In this document: positions 9,460 through 20,039 of the stretch, one piece after another
Layout of the letters: each line of letters starts with the position of its first letter
Position numbering within the stretch: position 1 is the stretch's first letter
Assembly: GCA_963575745.1 (NCBI GenBank)
Contig: CAUYUJ010016138.1
Coordinates: forward strand, 132,001 to 196,000
Source of the DNA: Prorocentrum cordatum
Taxonomy: Eukaryota > Sar > Dinophyceae > Prorocentrales > Prorocentraceae
Reading direction: 5' to 3'
Length of the DNA stretch: 64,000 nucleotides
Position numbers and translations under genes: made by a program
The notes under the pieces: generated by a model
Told to the model about the DNA's origin: nothing
Databases searched by the model: none
The model's input: the letters and a program-made list of their open reading frames with translations, nothing else

Positions 9460-11162
9460 TGTTCAGAGGATGCACGTGGGCTTCCGCAGGATTGGGTGGA
9501 CGTCGACCTCGGCGCTCACCTTTCGTGATGATTGTAACCGTGAGGTTTCTCTGGTTGATACCTCTCCCTCCACGTTGTCCTTTCTGCTGGACTCGGCTAC
9601 TCAGAGATCCCACGAGCGCGTGCTTGCCACGATCACTCCCGGCTCTCAGGGACCCCGTGTGCGTGCGCGCGTGCGCGCGCGTGTTGAACCTTATTAAAAA
9701 AAGAGCCTTTTGGGGCCGAAGGGCAAGGGTCTGTCGCGAAAGGAACCGCATTTAGATTTCACCGTTTTCTGCATGGGGGTCTGGACGCGCGCGAGAGCAC
9801 GCGGCAGTGGATCTGACACTTCAGGAGACTGCCCGCTTCGTGGTCTCCCTGACAGTGCGCGGCACCGAGCTTGGAAGTGCCTTCGCCCTGATGCAGTCTA
9901 GGCCCGAGCTGAAGCGCTCGGAGAAGTTGTGCTTTCTGGGACCTTTCCGACGAAATGAAATGGGATCACCCCGAAGGTTCCTGCCCCCCCCCCCCCCCCC
10001 CTGCGACTTACCCGAACCCCACCCTTTTCGATTATGAGGGGACTGCAGTACAATTGGGATATATCGACCTGCGGGGGCTTAATGTTTGTGTTGGTGGTTC
10101 GGCGTTGCGGCACCCAATCAGGGAACTCTCGAGGGTCTCCTACTCCTGGATCTTCTTGGGGCCCCAGGGACATGCTATTGTCGCCGTTGCCCGAGGTGTT
10201 GTCCCCGACGCTCCCCCCCAAAACCTCCCTAGCGGCTGAACATCAGGCCATGGCCCTGCTTCCGATGTTCCAGGACTACGGGGGGACCAGGTACGGGGAT
10301 GGCACGACTGTTATCAAGTTGCGCAACCCACCGACAGAGAAACAGTGCTCGAGGCAGCACCGCCATGCTGGTTTGCGGCGAGGATCGTTGCTGCACGAGA
10401 GAGTGCACCACCAGCCGACGTTTGTGTACACACCAGCTTATCGAGCGCTGGATGCGATTGATACGTTGCCTGAGGCGGAGAAGAGAACCGGCTTGGGAAA
10501 TTGGCATGCGTATGCCCAGGCCAAGAGAGCTCTCCTCGACCACCCCCCAACCGTCTCGCTCTGAATGTCTGGAGGTTGAGTGCAGAATAGACCAGCTCAA
10601 AACCATTGCGCGTTTGGTGGGCAAGGTTCTAGCTGTCTTCCCCCAGGAGAAGTTCGATCGTGTACAGAGCTCTGGTCCGAGGGCCAAGTTTTTACAATCG
10701 GGAGGATGGCACGCGTGGCAGGAATTAGGCTATGGACGTGCGCGTTGTATTTGGTGTTTAACCCTCTCGAACGATAGTGGCTCTAGACCAATGCTCGGAT
10801 GTAATGGGATGCCCAGGACTTGGAACAATACGCTTGATTTGTCTCTCGGTCATTCCCTGGCCCACTGCACTGTGATCCAAGGCACTGATGAACGATTTCT
10901 TTTCTTCTGCACGGTATGCGGAGCATACACGTCACGAAGATGCCGATTGCTCGGACGAGAGTGCCAACAGCACAAGCTAGCTGGGGGTGCGGCCAAGATG
11001 TGCGACGGTGTTGTACCTCATTCCCGCCATTCGCAAGCAGACGTGGCGGTGTATTCTCGGAGAGGAGTCACCAATTTCTGCTACGCTGCCGCGGTCCCAC
11101 CTCCTGAGGAGGTGACGTTGCGCCAAGTGGCATGGCAGGTCTCACCCAGACTGGTCGGATGA
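9460..11162 (+). pseudogene. Retroelement 1 RNase H-like region and Cys/His tail
   Basis: A connector reads WTSTSALTFRDD and SLVDTSPSTLSFLL (about 9500-9600). An RNase H-like region follows (about 10090-10560), with YSWIFLGPQGHAIV, GEHQAMALLPMFQDY and KRTGLGNWHAYAQAKRAL. The last resembles the D-x2-A-K-x-A end of RNase H, with an altered acidic residue. The final segment (10565-11162) has ARCIWCLTL, then LGHSLAHCTVIQG, then FFCTVCGAYTSRRCRLLGREC; the spaced Cys and His suggest metal binding. I know such tails from non-LTR elements in dinoflagellate genomes. A GTGC-rich tract interrupts the frame near 9660-9690. Confidence 0.55.
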
Positions 11163-12569
11163 AAACCCTGAGCCTACGAGTTCAGGCCAAGGGGGCGCAG
11201 AGGGCGTCCTCCTCCACAGGCACGTCGCGTTTTTTGCTGTTTCCTGTTATATATCTATCTAACGAATATCAAAACCCCCAAAAACATTTCGGCCCCGTGG
11301 GGGAAAACAATGTTTCAGATATGTATATGCACAAGTTACGCTTGCGGCGGGACATGTGCTGTCGAGCCCCGCGCGCCGCCGACGAACCCCGCTCCCCCCA
11401 CTCCTATCCGCCGCCGCGGGGGCTATGGCACACAATATGTCTTCGACATCCCAATGGTGCCCAGAAGCAGGAGAGATTTCGGGGAGGGCAGGCTGGAGGA
11501 GCAATAGGAGGGAGAGGAGGAGCAGGATCAGGAAGCAGGAGCGGGCAGAGAGGGATGAGGAAGAGGTGATGGGGGGAGCGGACGTGCGTGAGCCGCGAGC
11601 GGCGGGTCGGCCATGCTCTTACAAAACAGTCAGGGACTACATACGTATGTGTGTGTTTTGCTTTCTGTGGCGGTACGTAAGAGTGAAGATCTGAAGGGGG
11701 CTGAGGTGTCCCAGCAATTCTTCCGGCCAGCGGGAAGGCGGGGAAGAGGTTCGAGGTTCTGAGTTCGAAACGTTCGTTTGTCTTTCATGGCCTCTGGGGT
11801 CAGTTTGCGGGCCCCGGGACCGTCAGAAACGGATCCCAAGTTCAAAATTGCACCAGGTGGACCTTGGGGGCAGTTTTCGAACGGAGTTGCTCGGATCCCC
11901 CAGTTTTGACAGATTTTCTGTTGGTCTATCCAGCTAAGACCCCCTGGCAGTCTCCAAGCCCGAAAGGTCTTACGTCCTCCTCCCTACGCACGCGCCCGAG
12001 CTGTTTTACATCCTCCATACGCGCGCGTGGCTAGGTAGAGGTCCCGGCCCCTGGGGGCCGGCACATGGTCGCCATGTTTGGGGGGGTAGCATTTTGGGGC
12101 TACTTTGGGGGCGGGAACTACCCCTGGGTGCTGCACGTGAGGCGTGTCAATAAGGTTCTTGCTTTCGAGGATCGAAGGAGTAGTTGTCATCTCTTCCTCG
12201 GCGGAAGGCGGCGGAAGGGCGGTGGCAGGTCGGCGGAAGTAAAACGGCAGCGGTTCCGCCAGCGGAGACCGGCAGAAACTCGGCGGAAGCTGGCGGAAAC
12301 AAAAGTCGACCTCCCAATAGCTGACAACATCTTTGGTCTCAGGGTCTCCAGACTCGGCCACTTGGGGGCCACAGTTTGATGCGGTTCGCCCGCGCCGTCG
12401 CTCCTCGACTCGTCCGCTAGTGCGGGGTGCTGCGTGTGTGTCTGTCCTGGTCGATTCTCGCGTCGCGGAATGAGCGAAGGCGACCTGCTCGGGCTCGGAG
12501 GAGGGGACCTTCGAGACAGCGGCAGCTCCCCGCGTCATCTTTCCTCCTCCCTCCTCCTCCTCCTCCTCC

Positions 12570-12597
<28 letters not shown>
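11163..12597. other. Unassigned stretch, possible retroelement 1 3' UTR
   Basis: No gene is supported. Features visible are a small TATATCTATCTA tract near 11250, a GGAG-rich stretch at 11467-11575, and a segment at 11800-11850 (TTTGCGGGCCCCGGGACCGTCAGAAAC) resembling the dispersed repeat at 35822-35883 and 36365-36425. A GCGGAAG-rich tract lies at 12198-12300. The last ~50 bp are TCC repeats leading into satellite C. Confidence 0.4.
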
Positions 12598-12600
<3 letters not shown>

Positions 12601-12603
12601 TTT

Positions 12604-13762
12604 CCCAACCATCCTGTGGTGTTGGGTCCTCGTTTCGAAGCGACAGCGCCCCGCGTCCCTCCTCCCTCCCGCCTCCTCCTCCTCCTCCGTCCTCCTCCCT
12701 CCTCCCCCTCCTCCCTACTCCCAGTCCTTGCCCCTGCCTTCATAATGTCGCTGTTTCAAAACACCCCTCACACGTTTCGTGGCCCTATAGGGAGCTCCAC
12801 CTAAGGCCGCACTGGCGCAGTTCGCATGGCGCCGCCGCCCCATTTTGGGACATCTCTCACACGTTTCGTGGCCCCATAAGGAGTTCCACCTAAGGCCCCA
12901 GTGGCGCAGCTCGCATGGCGCCGCCGCCCCATTTGGGCACACCACTCACACGTTTCGGGACCCTACAGGGAGCTCCACCTAAGGCCGCAGTGGCGCAGCT
13001 CGCATGGCGCCGCCGCCCCATTTCGGCACACACACCTCACACGTTTCGTGGCCCCACAGGGGGCTCCACCTCAGGTCGCAGTGGCGCAGCTCGCATGGCG
13101 CCGCCGCCCCATTTTGGCACACCCCGCACACGCGTCGTGCCCCCATAGGGATCCTCGGAGCCTGGTAAGGACCCAGCGGCGGAGTTCGCATGGCGCCGCC
13201 ACCCCATTTCGGCACACCCCTCACACGCTTCGCGGCCCCATGGGGAACTCCACCTAAGGCCCCAGTGGCGCAGTTCGCATGGCACCGCCGCCCCATTTTG
13301 GCACACCACTCACACGTTTCGGGACCCTAGAGGGAACTTTACCTAAGGTCCCAGTGGTGCAGCTCGCCTGCTTCGCCGCCCCATCTCGGTACACCCATCA
13401 CACGCTTCGTGGCCCCATAGGGAGCTCCACCTAAGGTCGCAGTGGCGCAGCTCGCATGGCGCCGCCGCCCCGTTTCGGCTCACGCCTCACACGTTTCGTG
13501 GCCGCACAGGGAGCTCCACCTAAGGTCGCAGTGGCGCAGCTCGCATGGCGCCGCCGCCAGATTTCGGCACACCCGTCACACGTTTCGTGGCCCCACAGGG
13601 AGCTCCACCTAAGGCCGCACTGGCGCAGTTCGCATGGCGCCGCCGCCCCATTTTGGGACATCTCTCGCACGTTTCGTGGCCCCACAGGGAGCTCCACCTA
13701 AGGTAGCAGTGGCGCAGTTCGCATGGCGCCGCCACCCCATTGTGGCACACCCCATCACACGT
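12604..13762 (+). repeat. Composite satellite C: head, pyrimidine tract, about 11 units of 89 bp
   Basis: The head at 12604-12660 carries CCCAAC, ATCCTGTGGT, GTTGGGTCCTCG and GACAGCGCCCCGCG. A CTCC tract runs to about 12740. Units from 12764 have an 89-bp period (GGAGNTCCACCTAAGG at 12791, 12880, 12969). The unit differs from array B by ACCTAAGG in place of ACCGAAGG and by GCATGGCGCCGCCGCC. No tail module follows: the last unit stops at about 13762 and helicase-coding sequence starts within 10 bp. Confidence 0.85.
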
Positions 13763-13767
13763 TCGGA

Positions 13768-14612
13768 CTGCCTCCGGTGCGCGTGGGCATGCGGATCCCG
13801 CTCCTGGAGGCGCTGGACCTCAAGAGCAGCCTCGTCAAGGATGCCGAGGGGCAGATCGTGCACATCGTCGTGGAACTCCGGGATCGGGACGATGTCGAGA
13901 AAGCCGAGAGAGACGGGGATCATCTGATCTATCTGAAGCACTTGCCGTTGGGGCTCTGGGTGCGCATGGAGAAGTACGCGAGCGCGCCCTTCGTGCACGC
14001 CCTGAAGCGCCACGACGATTGCTTCACGGGGGACCTCACGGGCCCGCTGGTGTTCATCGAGCCTCGCACGTCGGAGCCGTTCACCCTCCGCGCCTCCAAG
14101 GTCACCCGAACGGGCTTCCCGTTCTCGCACGGCAGGGCCGTCGCCAGGGCGGCGTGCCAGGGGCGCGCCATGCGCGAAGGCGACGGGGCGAGGGAAAGGC
14201 GCCCCCCGGGCAGTCTACGGTCAAAGCTTCTGGGCCTGAGCGGTCCGCAGCCAGACCTTCTCTCGGCCCCGTGGACTCTCGCCCTGAGCCGTCGGCTGGC
14301 TGTCCAGCACGCTGCTCCTTCGGCCGACGTCGCCCAGGCGTGATCCTGGACTGCGGCCGCCACGAGGTGGGGAACAGCAAGAAGGAGGGCGACGACTGGT
14401 GGCTCGAGCTCCACGCGCTGCTCTCGCGCGCCACGCGCCGCGAGGACCTCCGGCACATGCGGGCGCCGCGCGTCGAGTTCTTCCCGGCAGGGCCGTCGGG
14501 GGGCTTGCGGCAGCAGCTGGAACAGCTTGCCACGCGCGCGAAGCGGCGCAGGAGGGAGGCGGCGGCCCTCGCCAGGGAGCTGAGCTTCACCGAGTTTATC
14601 CGCGAGGCTTGA
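13768..14612 (+). CDS. PIF1-like helicase, C-terminal part (two exons)
   Basis: Exon 1 (13768-14179) reads VGMRIPLLEALDL, LVKDAEGQIVHIV and VTRTGFPFSHGRAV, ending at ACQGRAMRE. Exon 2 (14338-14612) continues GVILDCGRHE, DDWWLELHALLSRATR and ends at TGA. These match the C-terminal RecA-like domain of PIF1-family (SF1B) helicases: the HGR...QGR-M stretch is motif V, and LHALLSRATR corresponds to the motif VI-type YVALSR. PIF1 enzymes unwind DNA 5' to 3'; related ones occur in Helitrons. The N-terminal motifs (Walker A/B) are absent upstream, where satellite C begins, so the copy is truncated or its earlier exons lie beyond the array. Exon joining restores the frame perfectly, which supports a real gene origin. 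Confidence 0.65.
14180..14337 (+). other. GC-AG intron (158 bp) in the PIF1-like gene
   Basis: Exon 1 ends GCGCGAAG and the intron starts GCGACGG. It ends CGCCCAG and exon 2 starts GCGTGATCC. Removing it gives MRE-GVILDCG in frame with the helicase family. The donor is GC instead of GT, and the acceptor is AG followed by G; both are common in dinoflagellate introns. Read without splicing, exon 1's frame passes through low-complexity sequence and terminates at 14343. Confidence 0.6.
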
Positions 14613-14675
14613 CCCGGGGAGCGACCCGCCCGAGCCTCGCCGCCCCTCGACGGTCTGACCGCTTGGCCTCGCGCC

Positions 14676-14901
14676 GCGGGCGACCCGCTCGCGTCGCCGG
14701 GGCCCTCTCGGGGCGACCGGCGCGCGTCGCGAGAATTCCATGCCGCGCTCTGCCCAGAGCCTCGCTCGCCCCCGTCGGCGCTTTGCCCGGCGGCCGCGGC
14801 CTTGCCCGCTATCGGCCAGCCAGCTAGCTCTCTCTGCCCCGCGCAGCGGGCGACCCGCGCGCGTCGCCGGGACCCCTCCGGGGCGACCAGCGCGCGTCGC
14901 G
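14676..14901. repeat. Duplicated pair of GCGAC/GTCGC hairpins
   Basis: A ~55-bp segment with GGGCGACCCGCTCGCGTCGC and then GGGGCGACCGGCGCGCGTC occurs at about 14679 and again at about 14849, a 170-bp offset. Each half forms a GGCGAC...GTCGCC or GCGAC...GTCGC hairpin with a GC-rich 8-nt loop. Four hairpins are thus clustered just downstream of the helicase stop codon. Confidence 0.55.
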
Positions 14902-15031
14902 GGGGCTCCGCGCGGCGCCGCGCCCGCAGCCTTTGCGCGGGCAAAAAAGGAGAAAGGGAACGGGGAGGAAGCGGGCGCGATCCTCGTGATGAGCGCGCCG
15001 ACATGGGCATCGCGGCGCGTGGGCGCTGTTG

Positions 15032-15436
15032 TCGGGGCCTCAGGGGGAGCTTCCTGCGGCGGCCACGCTCATTGTCACGAGTGCTCAGGGTCAGGCGTGC
15101 GCGAACCATTCGCGTTTACACTCGCATCTAGCCGCCGATCCGGGGCGCTCCGCAAGATGATGATCAGGATAATGATGATGAAGATGATGATGACGAAGAA
15201 GATGACGACGACGATGGTTACGACGAGGGTTGACGGCTCGGGGCCTCAGGGGGAGCTTCCTGCGGCGGCCACGCTCATTGTCACGAGTGCTCAGGGTCAG
15301 GCGTGCGCGAACCATTCGCGTTTACACTCGCATCTAGCCGCCGATCCGGGGCGCTCCGCAAGATGATGATCAGGATAATGATGATGAAGATGATGATGAC
15401 GAAGAAGATGACGACGACGATGGTTACGACGAGGGT
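15032..15436. repeat. Direct tandem duplication, 206-bp offset
   Basis: The segment starting TCGGGGCCTCAGGGGGAGC at 15032 recurs at 15238, and both copies end CGACGAGGGT (15230 and 15436). The two ~199-bp copies look identical over their length, including an imperfect GAT/GAC/GAA tract. Such identity implies a recent event or an assembly artefact. Confidence 0.85.
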
Positions 15437-15445
15437 GGCGATGAC

Positions 15446-16352
<907 letters not shown>

Positions 16353-16482
16353 GGGGGGGCGAAGCACTGAATTAGGTCGGAATTAGGACGGAATTATGTA
16401 GGAAATGAGGTCCCCCCCCCCGCAGAGCGAGGCTTGAGCGAGCTCAAGCCCACGCTCTCAGAAACTCACACGCCGGATCGGC

Positions 16483-16484
16483 GG

Positions 16485-16544
<60 letters not shown>

Positions 16545-17241
16545 GGCGGTGCCCGGTGCGGAGCGAACCCCCCCCCCCCGGTAATCTCTCCTGGGGGGTT
16601 TCGAGCTGGCGCCATTCCCGGTGCGAGCCTGCACGAACCCCCCCGGTAAACACGACCTCCTCTGGTAGGCTGCACGAAACCCCCCGGTAAGGACGCAACC
16701 CCTCCGTAAGCGGCGCGCTCCCAGCACGCGCGAAACCCAGCCCCGACGCGCGAATCTTACCAGGACGGGCCGGAACACGGCGGCGGCATTGCATCCCAGG
16801 GCCGTGCCGGAACACGGCGGCACTGTTCTTCTCTACGCGGCCGTGCCGTCGACCCTCCACAGCGGCTCTCGGGAGTTGCGCCGCAGCCTCTCGTATTGTG
16901 ACCACGAGCCACAATACGAGAGGCTGCGGCGGAACAAAGGCGAGCAGACGCGAATAGAGAACACAAGGCGAGCACACGCCACACTTCGACAGGGAGCCAC
17001 CCTTCCCAACCGCCCCCCTGCCCCCCCCCACCCACCCCCCACTCCCACCCCCCCACTCCCACAGGGGGGGGGGGAGCCCAGGTAGACGCAGTGCGGCCTG
17101 CACGAAACCCCCCGGTAAAGCGGCAAGGGGGGGTGTTCTAAGCCGCTGGCGGCACCCGGTGCGGGCTGCACGAAACCCCCCGGTAGTGCACGAACCCCCC
17201 CGGTAGTGCTGGGGGGGGGGTTCGTGCCACGGCGCACCGCC

Positions 17242-17278
<37 letters not shown>
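16483..17278. repeat. Element bounded by inverted (TA)n-GTCGGCGG ends
   Basis: A (TA)n tract at 16483-16541 is followed by TGTCGGCGGTGCCCGG. At the other end, CACGGCGCACCGCCGACA precedes a (TA)n tract at 17245-17278, so the two ends are inverted copies about 700 bp apart. Inside are at least five copies of TGCACGAAACCCCCCGGTA (near 16627, 16671, 17098, 17167, 17186) and one inverted copy near 17210. I see no transposase. This is a candidate non-autonomous element or a nested repeat. Confidence 0.55.
16879..16931. repeat. Perfect 22-bp hairpin
   Basis: The arms 16879-16900 and 16910-16931 are exact reverse complements (CCGCAGCCTCTCGTATTGTG and its complement) around a 9-nt loop. Three further pairs follow after one mismatch. 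It lies at the middle of the (TA)n-bounded element. Confidence 0.85.
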
Positions 17279-17282
<4 letters not shown>

Positions 17283-17349
17283 AGGGGGGACGTTAGGCGC
17301 AAGCGGGCTGTACACACTGTACGGTCAAGGAGCCAAGTAGCACATGTGG

Positions 17350-17758
17350 CTACGACCTGTGCAGCACTGGCAGCACTGCCAAGTGATGAGAATGCCCGGA
17401 TTGTTGGGCAAGCCGCCGATGCTCGCGATCTTTGGCTCGGAGTGCGGCCGCCTGCGCTGGAGGCAGCAGAGGGCAATTAGCAATGATCCACTCGCGGCAC
17501 CGTGGCCGGCGCGTATCTGAAACATGTGCCAACAGGCGCACTCGCTCTCGAAAATCTGTGTGGCATGCAGGGCACACAGACGACCCCAGCCGGTCCTGGA
17601 TCGACAGTGTCTGCCCATGCTTGCGGCGCTGGTGGCTCGCAAGGGCACGGGAACTGATGAAGGCGGCACCGCAATGGCAGACGTGCTGCGCGGGTTGGCC
17701 GGGCTGGACAGGAGACTTCCCATGCTTGAGACTACAATGCCTTGCAGAATAATCTATA
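17350..17758 (-). pseudogene. Retroelement 3: C-terminal zinc-finger tail only
   Basis: Read on the minus strand from about 17758, the frame encodes HCSLKHGKSP, then VCHCGAAFISSRALASHQRRKH (C-x-C-x12-H-x4-H), then VCPACHTDFRERVRLLAHV followed by RRPRC (C-x2-C-x12-H-x8-C), ending at 17350. Paired fingers of this type end the ORF2 of one group of non-LTR elements in dinoflagellate genomes. No RT or endonuclease remains, so this looks like a 5'-truncated insertion, as expected from incomplete target-primed reverse transcription. A TA-rich tract sits at the truncation point (17752-17808). Confidence 0.5.
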
Positions 17759-17808
17759 TATATATATGTATGTATATGTATGTATATCTATATATATATA
17801 TGTACACA
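17752..17808. repeat. TA/TATG microsatellite
   Basis: TATATATATATG, then TATG and TATC repeats. It marks the truncated 5' side of the retroelement 3 fragment. Confidence 0.8.
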
Positions 17809-17944
17809 CTAGGCGTGGCCATGTTCCATTTCTGCAAATATAAGCACTCGCGCGCAGACTCATTCACAGTCAGACTCACTCGCGCTCAGACTCACCCGCG
17901 CTCAGCCTCTCGTAATTCGACCCATCGTTTTCGTTCGTGTTGTG

Positions 17945-18073
17945 CACCCCGCCACGCAATTCGGCGCACCCCTCAAGCGGTTCGTGGCCCCATAGGGAGC
18001 GCCACCGAAGAAGATATCCACAATTGCTGTACCCACAACTGCATATGGTTGAGTCCTCTGCCAGGCTAATTTT
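17945..18073 (+). repeat. Single satellite unit with full tail module (G)
   Basis: One degraded unit (TTCGGCGCACCCCTCA, CGTGGCCCCATAGGGAGC, CCACCGAAG) runs straight into the tail (ATATCCACAATTGC, ACCCACAACTGCATATGG, TTGAGTCCTCTGCCAGG, CTAATTTT). The same tail follows array B and, more diverged, array F. It shows that the tail travels with the satellite even when only one unit is left. Confidence 0.7.
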
Positions 18074-19990
18074 CTAACGCTCAACCAACCTTAGGTAGTA
18101 CATGTGGCGTTCTTGAAGGTAGCACATTACGACTCGAAATAATGGGGCCTGGCGGGCGCAGCGGGCAATGTGGGAGGACGAGCCCATGAGAATAATGGTC
18201 ATGCGAGCAGGCGCCCGACAGGTGTTAGTAGATGGCACTGACCTTAGTAGGGAAAACGCCCGATATTCCGAAGCGTTAAACCTAAGATAAGCCCCGTAGG
18301 TTCAATAGGTCGTGCCGCCTTGGTTGGATACAGGGGCGGTTGCAGTACCTTGGTCAGTGATCGCCACCTTCGCCATCACATACTCCCTCCCCTGAGACAC
18401 TTTGGTATTAGTTGTCTCAGGTACAGGTGCAAGTGGTATGCTATGTGGCATACGCAGGGTATAAACAAGTGGCGTATGGTGACCGCCAAAAGTGTGCGGC
18501 TAAGCAAAGTATCGTTGAGCAAAGCGAGCGCATGGCGATCAGGAGCCTAGTGTAGGGCTGGCATCGTTCCGCTGAGGGTCAGAAGGCTCAAGTGGTCAGT
18601 AGTGCTCCCTTCCCTCCATGAAGTGGAACCAGTATGGCCAAATTGAGGAGCAGGCAATGCACAGGCAGCTAACGCAATGTGCGGCTAACAAGTAGTGCTG
18701 CTGTAAGGGACGATATGCAGGATGTGCTCCACAGCTTGCGGGTGGGCATTGCTCACGTGCCCACGGTTGTGGGACAAAGAGAAAGCCAGTCTGTATGCAC
18801 TTCTTCTCCACCGCCAGCCCTGTAGATGATGGCAATGATCGGTATCGCCTCAATGTGGCAAGACCGAACAATAGACGCAGGCTGTGCAGATACAGGCTTG
18901 GTGTGTGCACTGGGTGGGGATGCCTCTGCAGAGAAAAGCTTTCACACATAATGTAGCGCAGCCTTCACCGAGTCTTAGCCTGAGTAGGTACAGGCTTGCA
19001 TACTCCTCAACCACCCCCCAAGTACTCCCACACCATCCAGCCCCTCCCCTTTCATACAGGTGCTGCCTGGTGGTGCAGTAAGCCGTCTGCCGAGGAGGGG
19101 AATGTCTGTCAAGAGCGTGCCCGTGTTATCTTGCGTGTGTCCCCTGATCATACTAGAGTTGCTACCCTTGGTAAAAAGGACACGCCGTTGTAGGCTATAT
19201 AACGTACACATGTTCCTCTTTGCCAACAGTATGTCCGCTCTTTTAGCCAGCCGTAGGCCCGCTCTTTGGTTCCTGTTGGAAGGACCACCGTCACCGTATC
19301 CTTGTCAGGCGTACGACGGGTGGGTCGGTGAGCGAGGTCAGAACAGATCGGTGAGTATAATGCATAGGCTGGCATGTGCAGGCTGGTCTGTCGGTCTAAG
19401 CGAATGAGGTATAGTGGGCCAGGCATCGATTACTGCGAGTGTGGGTTATGTAGGCTGGCCGACAACGGCAGGCCTAGTGAGTTATGAGGCATGTAGTAGG
19501 GCAGTGAATGATATAGCTTAATGGCGCAGAGACACAGCCTGCAACTACATGCTAGGCTCGTGCATTCGGTGACGGGTTTCCTGTACAAGCCGTGTCTTGT
19601 AAAACAGACCAGTCCCCTTTGGACTAACTTGCAGCTACCTCCACCACCATGCCCGTCCATTTTCAGTATACGCGCCGTCTGTTGGCACAGTAACCGGCCG
19701 CAAATGAGGAAAGATCTGGTTGTAGCAGCTTGTGGTACAGGCTAGATGGTGCACATTAAACAAGACAACCTGTGCAGGTGCGCATTTGTAGAGAACGTGC
19801 CCGTTCTGTGGGCACGGGTTTTCTAGTTGATCCCAAACCGTTGAAATTTGGGAGGGAGGCACCACCAACATGTCAAGAGATCGGGAGGGTGTAGGCCGCA
19901 TCAGTATGAGGTACGATGAAAAGGAGGGGAAGCGGCCACGGTGTGTATGCACTACCTGGTCTGAGTAAACCACAAGATTGTTATGGTGAA
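18074..19990. other. Unassigned stretch without repeats
   Basis: About 1.9 kb of lower-GC, largely non-repetitive sequence. Short frames exist on both strands but none shows recognisable motifs or protein-like composition over more than ~110 codons. I see no gene I can support. Confidence 0.35.
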
Positions 19991-20039
19991 AGAAGAAGAG
20001 TCTCAGTGGAAGATGCTCTGCGGCAGTTGAAGAGCAGCG

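Larger units (their letters stand above)
5097..11162 (+). mobile_element. Retroelement 1: decayed non-LTR retrotransposon with RNase H
   Basis: One plus-strand element of about 6 kb. In order it carries an SL relict, a RanBP2-type zinc finger, a coiled coil, an APE-type endonuclease, a reverse transcriptase with YVDD, an RNase H-like segment and a Cys-rich tail. The coding sequence jumps frame at least ten times, so the copy cannot make a full polyprotein unless the jumps are sequencing errors. I saw no LTRs, no clear target-site duplication and no poly(A). The left end is set by the SL and the right end by the last coding stop (TGA, 11160-11162); a 3' UTR may extend further. Confidence 0.75.

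Noticed and set aside
12764-13762. Satellite units as degenerate spliced-leader copies (CCCATTTTGGCACACC resembles CCATTTTGGCTCAAG)
   Set aside because: The match is limited to about nine bases, the consensus in other arrays is CATTTCGGCAC, and the AAG end and CCGTAG start are missing.
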